A DNA stretch of 64,000 nt, taken from the NCBI RefSeq assembly GCF_910592395.1, contig NC_088310.1, positions 5,525,501-5,589,500 of the forward strand, written 5' to 3'. Numbering within the stretch: position 1 is the first letter of the stretch; each line of letters opens with the position of its first letter. Position numbers and translations under genes: made by a program. Source of the stretch: Lineus longissimus. Its lineage: Eukaryota; Nemertea; Pilidiophora; Heteronemertea; Lineidae. Shown piece after piece: positions 22,301 to 36,100 of the stretch. The notes beneath the pieces were generated by a model, which was given only the letters and a program-made list of their open reading frames with translations, was not told the origin of the DNA and did no database searches.

Positions 22301-24885
22301 ATGGACATCCTTCAGCACAACCATTCGATCCACTGAATCCACTCGACTCTCAGTCGTCTGCCGTATCTGTGAGCGACTGGAAAACAAAATTTAAGGTTAC
22401 TCCATTGTTCTACCATAATTAATGCATGTGCCATAAGGGCCTTTCACTCAGTTTCATCAAATTCACCAAAGTAGTTTACGATAGAATCACAACCCTTTAA
22501 TCCTACACCGTTCATTAAAAACAAGAAGTTTGTAATTGAAATTGAAATTTCCAACTGCACAAATATGTACTAAATAATTATAGATTTCAGCACTGGCACT
22601 GCCACTGCCGTTGTATAGAAATACAATGTACAAATACCAGAAGCACCCAGTTTCAGCAAACTCGTATGCATAATAACTGTTCTACAGCATTGTGTATTAA
22701 CTGCAATTCTATTTTCCTGGACCACCAGTAATAACAAATGGCGTACCCCTTAAGTTGAAGCCTTCACTCAGCCCCTTATCTCATCGCATCTCGACGTCTT
22801 GTCTGTCCCAAAAGTATAATTTGCAAGTTTCTGGTTTCTAGTCTTGATATCAACAACCGGGTTGAGATTGTCACCCTTAACTTCTAACTCTTTCCCCAGT
22901 CTATGCTGAGAGCTTTCAGTGGAACTGGAACTCAGATTAGCTGCTCAATCAGCACTACAACCTGAGCATTTTCAACCAGTGTGCCCGGGAGTTGGATGAC
23001 TGCTTGTCAGAGACCCAAACCACTGCACAACTGCGGCTCTTTTACTATTTTTGACACAGTTTGTGTTTAGTAAGGAGCGATGCAGTGACAAAACCATAGA
23101 TGGAAAATCTAATAGCCTGTCTATTTTCAGTGCAGCCACAGAACATATGGAATATTTATTGGCACACCCTGTAAATACACTTTAGGGCTGAGTTCGTTCG
23201 GTTTCATGAGTAAGGTACATGCAGGTCCAAGGTTTCCCAATCGATGTGCGAAATCTCTCTGAAGTTACAGTCTTCCAGCAATATGTGGGTATCGTTAGTA
23301 TAGCGCATCTCTGCCCAAATAATCGGGTCGATCAAAACAAGGCGGCTGAAGTGGGTTTTTCAAAAATCATCGCTAGTTTCTGGAAGGGCCAGTTGGATGT
23401 TATTTAAGAAAAGTGTTCTGGTCTTAATTTTCTAAAAGCCTTGATACAGATCACCACAACGCTTTACTACTTGACACTTGATTTGCAATTCAATTCCAAA
23501 CTGAGGTTGCTTGTGCAGTTTGAAGATAAAATCCACCATTTTGCAACTTAATGAAACGAACCCAGCCCATGGCGACTGTTCACTCATATACTAGCTGTCC
23601 TGTCACCTATACTTACCATATATGCATTGGATTCCTTCGTCATCCAAAATCTTTGAGAGTGACATCTACATAGCACGAATTGTAGATCTTGGTTGAGTGG
23701 TTCATGGTCTTCTCGACAGCCATCATCTCAGCTAGATAACAGGAAAAATACATTCAAGGACCTATCTCAAAATGAATAGATTGAAACCAAAAGATTTTCT
23801 TCTTCTTTTCATTTGACTGAGATGGTTGTCACCTTGTATATCCATGCTCATGTCTGATATTACTAATATAGTAATAACCATACATAAAATGTAACTCAAG
23901 ATTTGTCCAACTAATCAAGATCATCGAGGTCATGTTGCTCATTTGGCTGTTACGTTCAGATGACATCACACGGGGATAAAAGTTCATGACTTGGCCACCA
24001 GGGTGCAGGTTCGGAGACATGAAAAATGATTTTTCTCTCTCCTTAACTACTGGTTGGACAGTTATGAAGTTTGTTTCATTAATGTAGATATAATATCAAC
24101 CAGGACTAAGTGATGCTCAACCTGTAGACTGCAACATCGCCTTTTGTGTCCCTTGTCCTTGTGTTCCTTGTGTCCCTTGTCCTTGTGTCCCTTGTCTTTG
24201 TGTCCCTTGTCCTTGTGGCTCTTGTACAATGTTGGCTCGGCCACCTGAAAAAAATCACATTTTTTGTTGAGGGGTTTATCTAATTTCTGAGTGTTTCGAC
24301 TGCATGATGCGTTCACACTGAATCCGATTTAAAATTGTTTTCCAGAGAGCACTCTCCGGAATACGAATTGGCTACACCAGTTTCGAAACGGCTGCACCAC
24401 GCCTAATGCGCATGCAATTTGATTTGAAAAGTGGAACTCTTGCCATATTTTGAAGTAACGTGCCTTTCGCGGATGAATGTCCCTGCCCTTTGTTGTAATT
24501 AGAAGATAATCATGACAGGAACAAGCTAGTGAGCATTATTGCTCTCTGCCAATAGACCTGTTTTAATACGCTTTAACGCCCAGACTACACGTTTCAATTG
24601 GTTGAAGCAGTTTCAACACTGTATGAACAGAATTGAGTGTGGCAGTCCCCAATACGTATAAAAGTTGAAATTGTACGTCAGATTGATACTTTTTTCGGAG
24701 ATATTTTAACATCTTTGCAATGTTTCTTTTAATTCAGATGTAACTGAGGACTAAGTGATGCTTACCCTGTATGGCTCCAACATTAGCAGCAACATCTTCT
24801 TGGGGTCCATCCAGTGTCTTCTCGGCTGACGAGTTGGAGGCCGGCTCTCCTTCTTCATCGCCGTCTTGTCGATTTCAGGGGGCAT
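19323..24885 (-). CDS. hypothetical small protein, tentative three-exon model
   Basis: Three exon-like segments on the minus strand can be joined with phase 0 at each junction: 24885-24766 (begins ATG, reads MPPEIDKTAMKKES..., donor GTAAGC), 24244-24122 (acceptor TTTTTTCAG, His/Lys/Asp repeat HKDKGHKDKGHK, weak donor GTTGAG) and 19403-19323 (strong acceptor TTTTCTTTTCAG, then HDEPSHRREK... ending HAPIAVK and a stop). The joined product is 107 residues of no family I recognise. The first segment also has an attractive alternative frame (GDEEGEPASNSSAEK), and another spliced-looking segment at 23731-23617 does not fit the frame. The last segment is the best supported; the whole model is speculative. 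Confidence 0.2.
20191..20451 (+). mobile_element. tRNA-derived SINE
   Basis: The head is tRNA-like: A box TGGCGCAGTGG at 20201-20211 and B box GGTTCGATTCC at 20244-20254, 32 bp apart, with an anticodon-stem-like stretch between. The body runs on through GAGCGCTTTGTAGCC to a tail with the palindrome GCGCTATATAAGCGC and an AT-rich 3' end (TATTATTTGTT). It therefore cannot be a functional tRNA gene. I found no confident target-site duplication. Confidence 0.85.
20452..24100. other. intergenic or intronic, no gene recognised
   Basis: Only short unsupported open frames. A segment at 23731-23617 on the minus strand is flanked by a good acceptor (TTATCTAG) and donor (GTAAGT) but is closed in two frames and stops within the third, so it could be a noncoding exon. 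CACACCCTGTA near 23163-23173 resembles one MITE terminus, with no partner found. Confidence 0.4.
24136..24228. repeat. 12-bp minisatellite (CTTGTGTCCCTT type)
   Basis: Tandem 12-bp units alternating CTTGTCCTTGTG and TCCCTTGTCTTT-like variants. On the minus strand they read HKDKGHKDKGHK in one frame and GQGTQGQGT in another. The repeat lies inside a segment with splice-like borders. Confidence 0.8.
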
Positions 24886-24999
24886 ATATTATTAGCTTTG
24901 TGTGGCACAAGGAGGTCAAGGACACTGTTGTTATTCAAAGAGCCCAATGTCTTCGTCATTAGTACTAAACTGGTTTAGCACAATACCCACACGGACACG

Positions 25000-26200
25000 C
25001 CTGACATTTCGTCCGACGAAATTCCGCAGGTTAACAACAGGCCTATCACCCAGTCATTCCATCCCCCTCGAGATCAGGTAGGGGATCGCTGGCCAGCTAT
25101 TGCATACTATTGTTAACATTCGTACGACTTATCCCGCCAACACTCTAAAACAAGGGGACCAATTGAATGACTAGCGACACGCAACTGTTTATTGCCCCCA
25201 TCAATCAACCACAATGACTCAAGGGGAACACGTTCCTTGAACCTAAGTCCATGTCATCACCGTCGAAACTTAGATGAGGACCGTGGAACAAAGAGGCAAG
25301 CATGCCTGGGACCCAGCCACCGCGCTTTGGAAATGAGATGAGTTAGACTCAAGTCGCCAGTCACGATAACCAAATACACCAAGCGTATAGCTTGAATCGA
25401 ACCCGATCTATCATCGTCATTGGTCACCTGGCCTGGCCTGGACAACTGAAAGCTGAAGAGGTTAAAATAGATGATAAGCAGGAACCAAAAGAATAACAAC
25501 TATGATAGCTAGATAACTACGATAGCTAGATAACTACGATAACTACTCTAACAACTAGAATAACAATAATAGCTACAAAATTAGCAAGTCAGTGATCAGA
25601 CACACTTCCAACTCTCTCACAATGGTCACCATTCCCCCCCCCCCCCCACATGACCTCCCGCACCCTTTTCCTATCCCGTCTCAAACACACACACACACAA
25701 AGTTATGACTTTTGAAAATCCACTGGCATGAATTGCTGATGGAGGGGGTCACTGTCAATCTATATAACATGTTCAAAACTTGGTGTACATTGTAGCAGTG
25801 GCTTTATTTGTGCATTTTATAAAAAAATATTCTTTGGATAAAAAATGGCAAAATATAGACAAGGTAGTTTTAATTCCTTGATCTCTCAGGAAAGTGCACA
25901 TGAAAAGGTCCTTGCAATTGGGATAAAAGTTGTATGTGATTTGTAATATTTTTTAAATTTCAGTATTAGTTTATACCTCATTGATAAGGCTTGGTCTATG
26001 ACAATTGCTTATTGGTTTGTTATATCTTTCACCAGTCATACTTACAATATTCAACTTCAGTGCATGGCTTCTATCAGTTTTCACCACATGCTATTGGTTT
26101 GAAACCGAAGCACTGATTGCAGGCAAATCTGCCATGAGCATTGTCAGTTCATTCCTTTGCTGTAACTAAGAGTGACACATTTGGGGACTGACTTTTCACT
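25000..26200. other. intergenic, no gene recognised
   Basis: Contains short microrepeats: GATAGCTAGATAACTAC at 25503-25540, a poly-C run near 25636 and a CA run near 25686. The minus-strand open frame at 25257-25499 starts with a hydrophobic stretch, but it arises from an AT-rich tract and lacks any recognisable family feature. Confidence 0.4.
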
Positions 26201-26239
26201 TGTGGCCTTCAATAGCATTGTTTTACTATTTTATTCTAA

Positions 26240-27090
26240 TAACGGTAAAAAAAATTGACAGTGGCAACTCAATCAACAATTTGGGCAAGTTGTTACTTGA
26301 TGCATACCCTTCATCCGATGATCTTGCGATTCATCCAAAAATCTTCGGTTGCAATTGCGGAAAAGGTTTGTGGCATCTGTAATGATAAATTGGAACAAAT
26401 GCATAATGCAATATTACAGCAATTCTATGTGTTTTAAGTCATGAAATTACTGCCTAAATATGATGTTGAAATACATCATTTTTAGTCATGAATTACGTTT
26501 CCTTCATGGAATTGATAGACTTTATTCCTTTTATTTTATACAAAGTTGCCATTCTTACGACTAGTTATAACTAGGATTTATGCAATTTTGGGATTTAGGA
26601 AGTTGAGATTGGTGTGGGGAAGTGTTTGGGTTTGGGTTAGTGCCAGGAGGAAGGGTTAAGGTCTGGGTCAGGGTTAGGATAAAGACACAAAAGTGAATAT
26701 GACTGTCGTAAGAATAGCCAGTAGTTTGTATGTAAAATCCAATAGGACCATCAGAACAACAGCTGCGGCCTTGTACTTATGTAATCAACGTCAGCAAAAC
26801 TCGTGATCAACCCAAGACTAACATCCAATGAGATGGCATCACCGCTTCAAATATGGCCTCCTGATTTAGTGACTCGATTGTACTTAGTTCTTTTGCGCAA
26901 AAGCATTCAATCCTCATATCTTTTGTCATTTGACAGTGGCACCTCTCAACCAATCGGAAAGTCAGAATCTTATATACCTACATGTAACCCTTCACCTTGC
27001 AAACCATACCAGTGAGAATCTTTTGTTGCAATTGCTGACAAGGTGTGCGTCATCTGTAATGATAAATAGGCACAAATGTTTAGTTCCAAA
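26240..27090. repeat. diverged direct duplication
   Basis: The stretch around 26260-26405 (GACAGTGGCAACTCAATCAA ... GTGGCATCTGTAATGATAAA) recurs in diverged form at about 26930-27075 (GACAGTGGCACCTCTCAACC ... GTGCGTCATCTGTAATGATA). The copies are about 670 bp apart. Function unknown. Confidence 0.6.
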
Positions 27091-28519
27091 TTCCTTAAGT
27101 TGAGAGCATTTTTTCATTTTTAGCTTAGGTGACTTATAGTAGAATAACTATTTGAGTGGTGTCTGTCCGTTAGTCCCTCCGGATGGTGTAAGGGCCTCTA
27201 TGGTAAAAGTAATACCCGGAGGACATTGTCACCTCTGGACTACAATTTTCACTCCAAAAACAGAATATTGTACGATTTGTGGCGTTTGGTAGGATTCTGG
27301 TGTCAGAAGTTAAAGGTTCCTGGAGGTAGATTCTTTCTCTGTGTTGAATGATACCTGCATATTGGATCATATGAGCTCAATCAACAGAATTAATTTTTCC
27401 CGCCAAAAATAGAAGGGGAAAATACAAAGACAAGTTGCCCTCTTCAAAAATCCATTAGGCCTACAAAAATAAAACACGAATAACATCAAGATTCAGTTTG
27501 ACAGAAGGTGATACCCACCTTGTAGAAGATTTGTGCTAAACACAAGTAATTTTGCTATTTCAGATGTTGAAATAAGTCAAAATTGGAGCAAAACCATGTG
27601 CTCCTTGCTGGAATGGATGTTCAGCCTGCACTGCACAGTCAAAGCCAAAGCAAGGATTGGAAGGTATGAAATATGACAGGTAGTGGTTTTATGTAACACA
27701 CCCATAGTACATTCTTTCAAGGTTGGCATAGTCTTTTGTTGCTCCAAACAATCAAACAATAAAGGTGTCAAATGGTGAAGGGTAATCCAAGTAGGTAATG
27801 TGATTGGCCATAAGGAATAAATAAGTGACCAGTTTGATTAGGGGGGGAATGTATGTGTTTATAAACAATAGTGTTGGTAGTTGTAATGTTAAATATTTCC
27901 CGTACATAATTGGTTTTTTTCCTGAAACAATTTCTTGCAATAAAAACAAACAGCAAAAAATGGTAAAAATGTCAATGATTCCTGCCATTCATTCACAATT
28001 TTCATTGCCAAACTTCTTTTTGAAAGAATGAACAGTCAAAAAAGATTTCTTCAACTTTAAAACTAGCAGTGATACAATTGTACTCGACTAACAGCCAGTA
28101 GTAAGTCATGATGTGGTTAATTTGATTTGTTTGTTTTCAACAAGATACAGCTTTTGTTAATGTTACCCATCCTGAGGAGATCTGTTTGTGTGCAGGGCCA
28201 GAGAAGCAAACATTAACCCACGATTCCTGCGGATGAATAATACAATGAACAATTTAGAATAGCAAATCCAAACAAAACAGAATACATGTTTGCTTACTTT
28301 TCACTTGATTTTCTTGATTGGAGGTAAAGTTATGACTACGAGAAATTTATGAACATTTTTTTGGGGGGGGGGGGGCAATGCAAAATCTCGTGGTCAGGGA
28401 TAAAATCAATGAGCGACAACATGTTATTTTTTTTAGGGTTCAAATTTCAGTCAAATCTCATTCATTGGTCTCCAGTTTTCAGGCAGGAAAATGATATAAT
28501 CAAGAGACACAGAAAGAAA

Positions 28520-28690
28520 CTTGAGTTCACATTGAATGGTTTATCACCAGTTTGAATCCACACCCCTCAGATGACCACATTAACTTGAGTTCCCATTGCA
28601 TTGAATGGTTTATCACCAGTATGAATCCACATCCCTCGCATGATCACCCATTCATTCAATGCTTTATCACCAGTTTGAATCCAGTTTGAT
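28520..28690. repeat. short tandem array, ~65-70 bp unit
   Basis: Three copies of a unit containing ATTGAATGGTTTATCACCAG then TTTGAATCCACACCCCTC, the third truncated after ATCCAG. The ATCACCAGTTTGAATCCA core is best conserved. Confidence 0.75.
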
Positions 28691-29136
28691 AGGGCAACTC
28701 TTTTCGACAGCATAGGTTTCATCAGGGTCTCCGGTTTCCTCCTACTTAAAATACAATCGCACAATATCGTTTACAGAGCTAATAATGTCCTTGTTGATGC
28801 TCAGCTCTCAACTCATTATTCAAAAGCGTCATTCTTATTCTAATATTTTAAAGGTTCAACAAGCCAAGGATCATTTCTGAAACACTGCGATCCCCAATCC
28901 GTAGGACTTCATCAATTATTCATGACAAAGGAGAACCAATCGAAGATCGTCTCGAAAACACATGCCTTGATTTAAAACCAGCCTGGGGTTTAAATCTTGA
29001 TATAAGATGCAAAAACCTTGGTGGTCAAGATGCTACAGGCCCTGAGATCGAGAAGCAATAAACAATCAAAGATATTTGTGAAGGACTCTATGATTTGAGG
29101 GACTATCTTTAACTTTACACCACCCATTGTGCAGCT

Positions 29137-29364
29137 GAGGTCCAGGACAGATTGCCGCGAAAATTTATAAATAGTTTGGGAAGCTGGCTTGACATCCTGA
29201 CAAATCCGGCCATCGATCACTCGATATGTGGCCTCGATATGTTTACTCCCTCAATCAGAAAGATGGGTAAGGAGTAGGCCCTGTTTGCAAGAGGATGCTG
29301 CAAGAGGATGTTATAAGTTTCCCGAACTATTTATAAATTTTCGCGGCAATCTGTCCTGGACCTG
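29137..29364. repeat. inverted repeat, ~50-bp arms
   Basis: The left arm near 29140-29188 (AGGTCCAGGACAGATTGCCG then CGAAAATTTATAAATAGTTT) is repeated in reverse complement at about 29315-29362 (AACTATTTATAAATTTTCGC then GGCAATCTGTCCTGGACCT). The loop is about 125 bp. It fits a small foldback or MITE remnant upstream of the first SLC6 gene. Confidence 0.75.
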
Positions 29365-30174
29365 CTTCTCTAGTCTCTTCCATTTGTAATTCACTGATAG
29401 GTACTAACTCAAGAGTCGTCGTTATTCGCGCCAGTATGATCATGTGTTGTGGGACGTATCTGCTATACCGGTGGAGACCACGTTTTGCTCAGCGAGTCAC
29501 AACGCCACACAAGCCGCTAACATATTTATAGTCATCAAGGAGACAACTTTAAAATGTCGTTTCTTGTCTTCGATCGTTCTGAGATGGCCCCCAGCCCTAC
29601 GGATTACGCCGGTGTGACAGCGGATATAGTCCCCCTGGAGTCATAGTCCGGTAGCATTGTATTTGACCAATTAAGCAGCATGATCTATTGTACCGCTAAC
29701 CCTAACCAAAACATTTAGCAATGTGGGTAGGTTTGCTTACTGACGAAAAGGAGATTTCGCACCACCAGCGCATGGTCTTATATAGCCTTGGCCTACTATC
29801 CAGATTCGCCCTGATGAACATGTTACTATTGTTAGGCCTAACACTAGGGTCCGCAAAAGGCTTCCATTCAAAAACTCGGGACGACTTGATGGATGCATGA
29901 TTCATTTCGACTGGCGCGCGATGGCCATTTAGGCTATAGAAAGTATGAGTACCCTGGGTGCGGTTGTTAAAGCATGTTGGCTCATAAATATCATGCTGAC
30001 ATTTCGATTTTGTTATAGGTGCATTGAATGTACATGACTGGTCAACGATGCGCTGTAGTCTAAATGGCAGAGGCCTCGACTCATGAGGCCTATTCTCGTC
30101 AAGTCTGACGATCTCGGCAACTGCATGTGTTTGCGTTTTCTGTCTCATTCAATTAAAACTACAATTTCTGTATA

Positions 30175-33100
30175 ATGGCTGGAAAGGAACCGAGAACCGC
30201 GGCATCATTGATGTCTCCTAACGTCGATATACATGACGGGAAAGGTGGAGTGAAGGCAAGGGAGAAATGGTCTCGTCAGATTGACTATCTGCTGTCTTGT
30301 ATTGGATTCAGTGTCGGCCTCGGGAATGTTTGGCGTTTTCCATACCTCTGCTATAAGAATGGAGGAGGTACGTATAATAGTTTGTTTAAATCCACACAGC
30401 ATGGCTGTGATTTTGGTATTCTTACACAAGACTGGTCACATCCTGCTCATATATATTGCATTGCCCTTTGAAGCCGGTTGGCATTGAAGCAGCAGCTGCA
30501 TCTTGCTTGGTTCCCGACGCCGACGCGTACGCGACTATACAAGTATAGCAGCTTTAGCAGCCTACTCCCCGACCAAAGCTCCACATCACTATTCTCAAAC
30601 ATTATGTGAAATACACCACTAAATTAATATAAATGAAACTGCAATTCTCAAATAATCATTTGAATTTTTGGTATGATTTGTTTGGGAAAATTGAAAGGAA
30701 AATGAAGGATGTGATTTATTTTTAGTCGGTTGGGCCTATACCGCTTGTTCGCAAGACCAAACGAGTCTCCATGGACGGGGACAATAGATCGATTCAACAA
30801 CCACAAGTGAATTTAAGGCTTGTTCACTGCTGATATTTCAAAGTAATGCATATAAGGTAGAATGGGGTAATTGTAGCCCCGGTTTAACTGTAGCCCATGC
30901 CTATGATATCGGTTGATATCCCCATCCATCAAACAATGCAGGGGCTACAAATAAACCGGGGCTATAATTACCCCATTCTATCCTACATGTTGCTTTTAGA
31001 AAGGGAGATTCAGGGGATTTATCTTATAGACGTGCGGTATTGGTGATACATATTAAAGACTCGCCGATCTGAGACCGATCCCATACATCTTGGCTTGACC
31101 ACCCCATGTACATCATGCACTGCACAGGCCAAGGCCCTTCATGCATATTCAAGCTATCGTCGATGCCAAAACGCATTCAAATTTTCAAACGTTATACTAG
31201 GTAGTTTCCTCATTCCTTACGTGACGTGTGCCCTGGTTGGTGGTGTGCCTTTATTCTTCCTCGAGGCAGCCCTGGGACAGTTCATGGCAATCGGAGGAGT
31301 CGGCACATGGAAGATATGCCCACTTTTTGAAGGTAGGATTAAATATTCAAAAAATACTATTTATGCTAATAAGTCATGCCACGGACTACTCAGTATAATT
31401 TTAGTCCGTAGTCATTCCAAAAACAATATACACTATAGATCAACGTCCTTTTTGTATCGTTGCTCATTCTTCTTCATCTTCTTCTTCCTACGGTATATAG
31501 CTCATGTGGATTTCATCTTCCTCCAGCAATATTGAAATTGTTGCTTTTTTTCTCTCCTCACAATACTTGATCTGCTATATCCAAACTATTGAGAGACCGA
31601 TAGCCCGATGGCGTCGGCAGTTTACAGGCCAGTGTGGCGTTGGCAGACGCCAATGCAGGTGGGGGGGGGGGGGGGGGGGGGGCGTTGGCATATGATCGCA
31701 GGCTGCGGGGGGGGGGCATGGCATATTTTTGCAGCTTGCAGGGTTGCATTGCAGCTGAAATGAACATCTTAAGTGATGTCGGTGAAATCTGTAGCTTCAA
31801 AAATGCCGGTGAAACAACGAATTGTCAGCTGTGAGATGGTAACAACCTTTGGTAAATGATAAAGAAGTGAAACGGCATCAAAGACGCTGGGCAACTGCAA
31901 ATGTTGCCGCCTGCACCGTTCTGTCCTACATACGATTTTTCATCATTTTAGGTATCGGCCATGCTTGCGCCGTCATCAACTTCTATAACTGTGTATACTA
32001 CATCATCATCCTCACTTGGGCATTTTATTACATGTTTGCAAGTTTTAATGTCGTTCTACCATGGTCCACCTGCGACAACCCCTGGAACACCGCGAGGTGC
32101 ACCATCTTTGAAGCCCGCCAAAACTCATCATCAACGGAAGCCAATGCGAATAGGACAACAGCTATACCAACAACCATCGCCATGACAATGAAGGCGATGG
32201 AATATCGAGGGGCTTCCCCTCATTTAACTTTAGACAATGTCACGAATATCTCATTGAATACAACGAGAGGTGTAGATCCTGTGACTGAGTACTGGGAGTA
32301 AGTGGAGATTTTGCTACATGTACTGACATTGTACTCTTGCAACCCAACGAGGCCGTAGCGGTAAAGGGCTTATATATTTAGTCACCGTAAACGTCGCAAC
32401 TCTACTCTCGAACCCAAAGACTAAACCAACTAAGATATCTACTCACATCATTTATTACTCACATCACTCAAACTTCTTATTTACAACCGACACTGAAACA
32501 TTACAAGGCAAAAGACTCTGGCGCTTTTCAAGAGAATGTCTTGTTCAGCTATAGCGAGAGGCTCTCTAATTGGTAGACGCTTTGACTACTAAAGTAGTAA
32601 ATTGTAGAAATAGACACTTTTGATTGGTCAATCCAGTTAACTACACCCAAATAGTAAATTGTACATACTATAAACAACTGCAAAAGTATAGCAATCAGAA
32701 TCTCTGACAATTATTTAATTAGTAATTTGACGTTAACTACTCAAAGTAGTAAGTGAAATAACTACTTTTAGCCCCTAATTTTTTAGAGTGTACAAAACAT
32801 CTAAACATCAACCTTTATATATACATGTACGTAATTACACACCCCTGATGGGTAAATAGCCTATAGCCCAAATATCAGGCTCTGAGCCAACTAGCATGCA
32901 CTCAGTAATTTAAGAAACAACCAATCAGCACATAGCTGTATTAATACAAGATTACTAGACAGGGCCAATAGAGCAGGGGTGAGATGGTTTTAACCATCAT
33001 TGGAAGTATGTTAAAACATACTTCCAATGACAAAGCCTAACGTTTGTACTCAAAGTTTAAAGTATACGAGTCGTTTATTTGCAGACGCAAGGTGCTTGGG

Positions 33101-36100
33101 CTGTCGGGCGGCATTGGTGAGGTTGGAACAGTGAGTTGGCAGCTTATGTTATGTCTTCTGCTCGCTTGGGTGGTGTGCTACTTCTGCGTCTGGAAGGGAA
33201 TCAGAAGCTCAGGAAAGGTACAGTTATGTTATTGGAAATACTGAAGGAATTTACCCCTCTCTTACTTTCCCTCTTTTCTAATTATAGCAAATTCAGTTGC
33301 AGTGGCCTTGATGAGTAACTAACTTTGGGGGAAGTAAGTTTGAAAACATCTTGAAAATAAACTACACGTACAATGGGTGATTTCAAAGTCAGTTTTTAGA
33401 TTTAGTTCTAAAACTAAATGGAACACTAAAACCCTTGATTAAACCAGCATTGAAATGAAGTGGGTTTTAGTTTCATCCTTTTTCAAAGTCGGTGTTTGTT
33501 GGTTTTAGCATTATGTCCGGTTTAAGCTTAAAACTAAGGGATGGTTTTAGTGTCAAAAACTAACACCGGGACTAAAACTAAAGCTCTCCACAACACCAGA
33601 AATGAAATCAGTTCTGGTGTTAGTTTTGACACTCAGTTTTAGCATTATCCTATTTCAAATTAGGTTTTAGTTTCACACTGAAACCAATTGGAACACCAAG
33701 GTCTGATCGTAATCCCAGCTCGGTGTTATATTTGGAAGATTTGTAGTGCATTTTGTATTACCAATAAAACTAACACCTTGGGCATTAACACCGAGTGGAT
33801 TTCAAAGTTGGTGTTGGTGTTCAGAAAAAAAAATCATGTTGTTCGTACCATTTCAAGAAGTAGTTGCTGGTATTTTGAACGCTGATAGGAATGATGATGG
33901 ACGTGAAAGAAGAAGACCAAATTTATATAGATCGGAATCGGTTTCAATAGGGAAACACCCGAAACACATGCGTGTCTGGTTTTTCCAAGGTTTTATCTCT
34001 GTCCATCTTGGTGTTAGTTTTACCTGCAGAATAAAACCTCTTCTTAGTTTCAGCCCAGGTTTTAGGTGTTTAGATAAAACCAGGTGTTGGTGTTAAACTA
34101 AAACCTCGAATTGATCTTATCCAGACATAGGTTTTTAGGGGTAGAAATTAAGAATAAAACTGACACTAACACCCAACTCTAAAACCAAAACCATCTTTGA
34201 AATCACCCAATGTAGTTTTAATACACCGTAGTTCAAGCTGTATAATCAAGTATTTTGTTGCTGTAGGTCACGTATTTTACTGTAACATGTCCATACGTCT
34301 TGATGTCCATTCTGCTCGTCCGTGGCGTTCTTCTTGATGGGGCTGGACTTGGCATCACCTACTACCTCAAACCAGATTGGAGCAGACTGTTAGATCTTCA
34401 GGTTCGTACCGTTTTTGTCATGTTCTGTTCAAGTATAGAAGTTGTTCTCTTTTAATTTTGGTTGGACAATCATGATTACAGATATGGTAGTGGCCATGGC
34501 ATTGAATGTATGACTGTCCGTCCTCCTCCTCCTCATATGTAATAGATGTGCATCTTGTGTGTAAATTAAGCTTGACGGTAGGCCCTAAACCATTTACCTA
34601 AAACTGCATGACTGTCCGTCCTCACATCCTGACTGTATGTTTACTGTTGCAGGTTTGGTCGGACGCTGGAACTCAAATATTTTATTCATATTCGATAGCA
34701 ATAGGAACGCACAACGCTTTGGGGAGTTACAACAACTTTCACCACAACTCTTATAGGTTGGTGTAATTTCTGTAACAGTTTTTGCAAGACTTAAGAGTTA
34801 GAAATTTGTCAAATTTATCAAATAATCCGAAGCTTGCTCAAAGCACGTTTGTTTTTATATAGAATGGAGACGGGGCCGTTTTATTGTCCCCTAAAAAGTG
34901 CTATTTTCTATTGATATGGTGACGGATAAAAATAGAACGAATGCTCGCTTTATGCGTAAGAACGCATGATTTTTATCTCTGCGTGTAAGGTCTCTTGCCG
35001 CATCTGTATTGCACAGTATCCTATTGTATTAAATAATATTTGAATATTTCAGGGACTGCATCATCTTTGCGTGCATCAACAGTGGTACTAGTCTTTTGGC
35101 TGGGTTTATCATCTTTTCCATACTTGGATTCATGGCGCACACACAGAACCTTCCGGTCTCCCAGGTAGCAGCCTCTGGTAAGCCAGGTCTACTTCAATAA
35201 AGGCTTGCGATTGGCCCATTGCAAATGACCACGCCGATGATGCAGAATTTAGAACTTGTGATTGGACAATAAAAGCGAGCAGATGTCTCAGCGAATTCTG
35301 CGTTGGTACAAATATTCTGGTCAAAACACTAATACATGTATATACAGATTGATGATGAGAAAATAAATGGACGAAACTTACGCCTTTGAACCACATCAAA
35401 CTTTGGAGAACAAAATGTGCATTGGTTGCAAGAAAAAGCTTTTTCTTGAGTTCGACCAATGCTATATCATATTGCCTAATGCTAGAATAAGCGATGGGGA
35501 CCATGGGTTACACGTACTTTTCAAAAGTACCTGATATAAAGTATATCAATGTTCTATTCTTCAGGTCCCGGACTTGCTTTCATCGCTTACCCCAAGGCAG
35601 TGGCCCAGATGCCTGCAGCCCCCGTTTGGAGTGTTATGTTCTTTTTCATGCTCATTTTACTTGGACTTGACAGCCAATTTGTGCAACTGGAGGGCTTCAT
35701 CACGGCCTGCGTGGACGCTTGGCCAAACCAACTACGGAAAGGATACAGAAGAGAAGTCCTCATAGCGCTCATCTGTATTGTTTGCTTCCATCTTGGCATT
35801 ACCATGATCACGGAGGTAAGTTTTGGTGCGGTACATCTTCAATACAGAGGTCCTAAACAAACATGAACTATCCCCTCTTCTCATTTTAGTTTGGAATCAA
35901 CATAACTCCGTAGGGTAGGCGGCTCTGCGAACAATCTCGCACTGTTGTACAACCTGCCTTTGAAAAATGTCTCCCATAAGTCAGGGGAACCCATCTTTGA
36001 TGACACCATTTTTATACTCACCACTGGATTGTCAACAGAGTTGATACGTACTCACCCCTTTCTGAATGTAGGACAGAATACAGGACCCGAGTCCATTAAA

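Noticed and set aside
24120-24240. CRISPR-like array
   Set aside because: The 12-bp units are contiguous without unique spacers and the genome is eukaryotic; it is a plain minisatellite.
24771-24962. Plus-strand open frame MAPTLAATSSWGPS...
   Set aside because: It is the antisense of a splice-bounded minus-strand segment and has no family similarity.
29702-30148. 148-codon minus-strand open frame just upstream of the first SLC6 gene
   Set aside because: No known motif, no hydrophobic core or domain pattern and no supporting splice structure. A divergent transcript is possible but unsupported.
31625-31800. Glycine- or proline-rich open frames around 31.7 kb
   Set aside because: They arise from the poly-G tract in an SLC6 intron.
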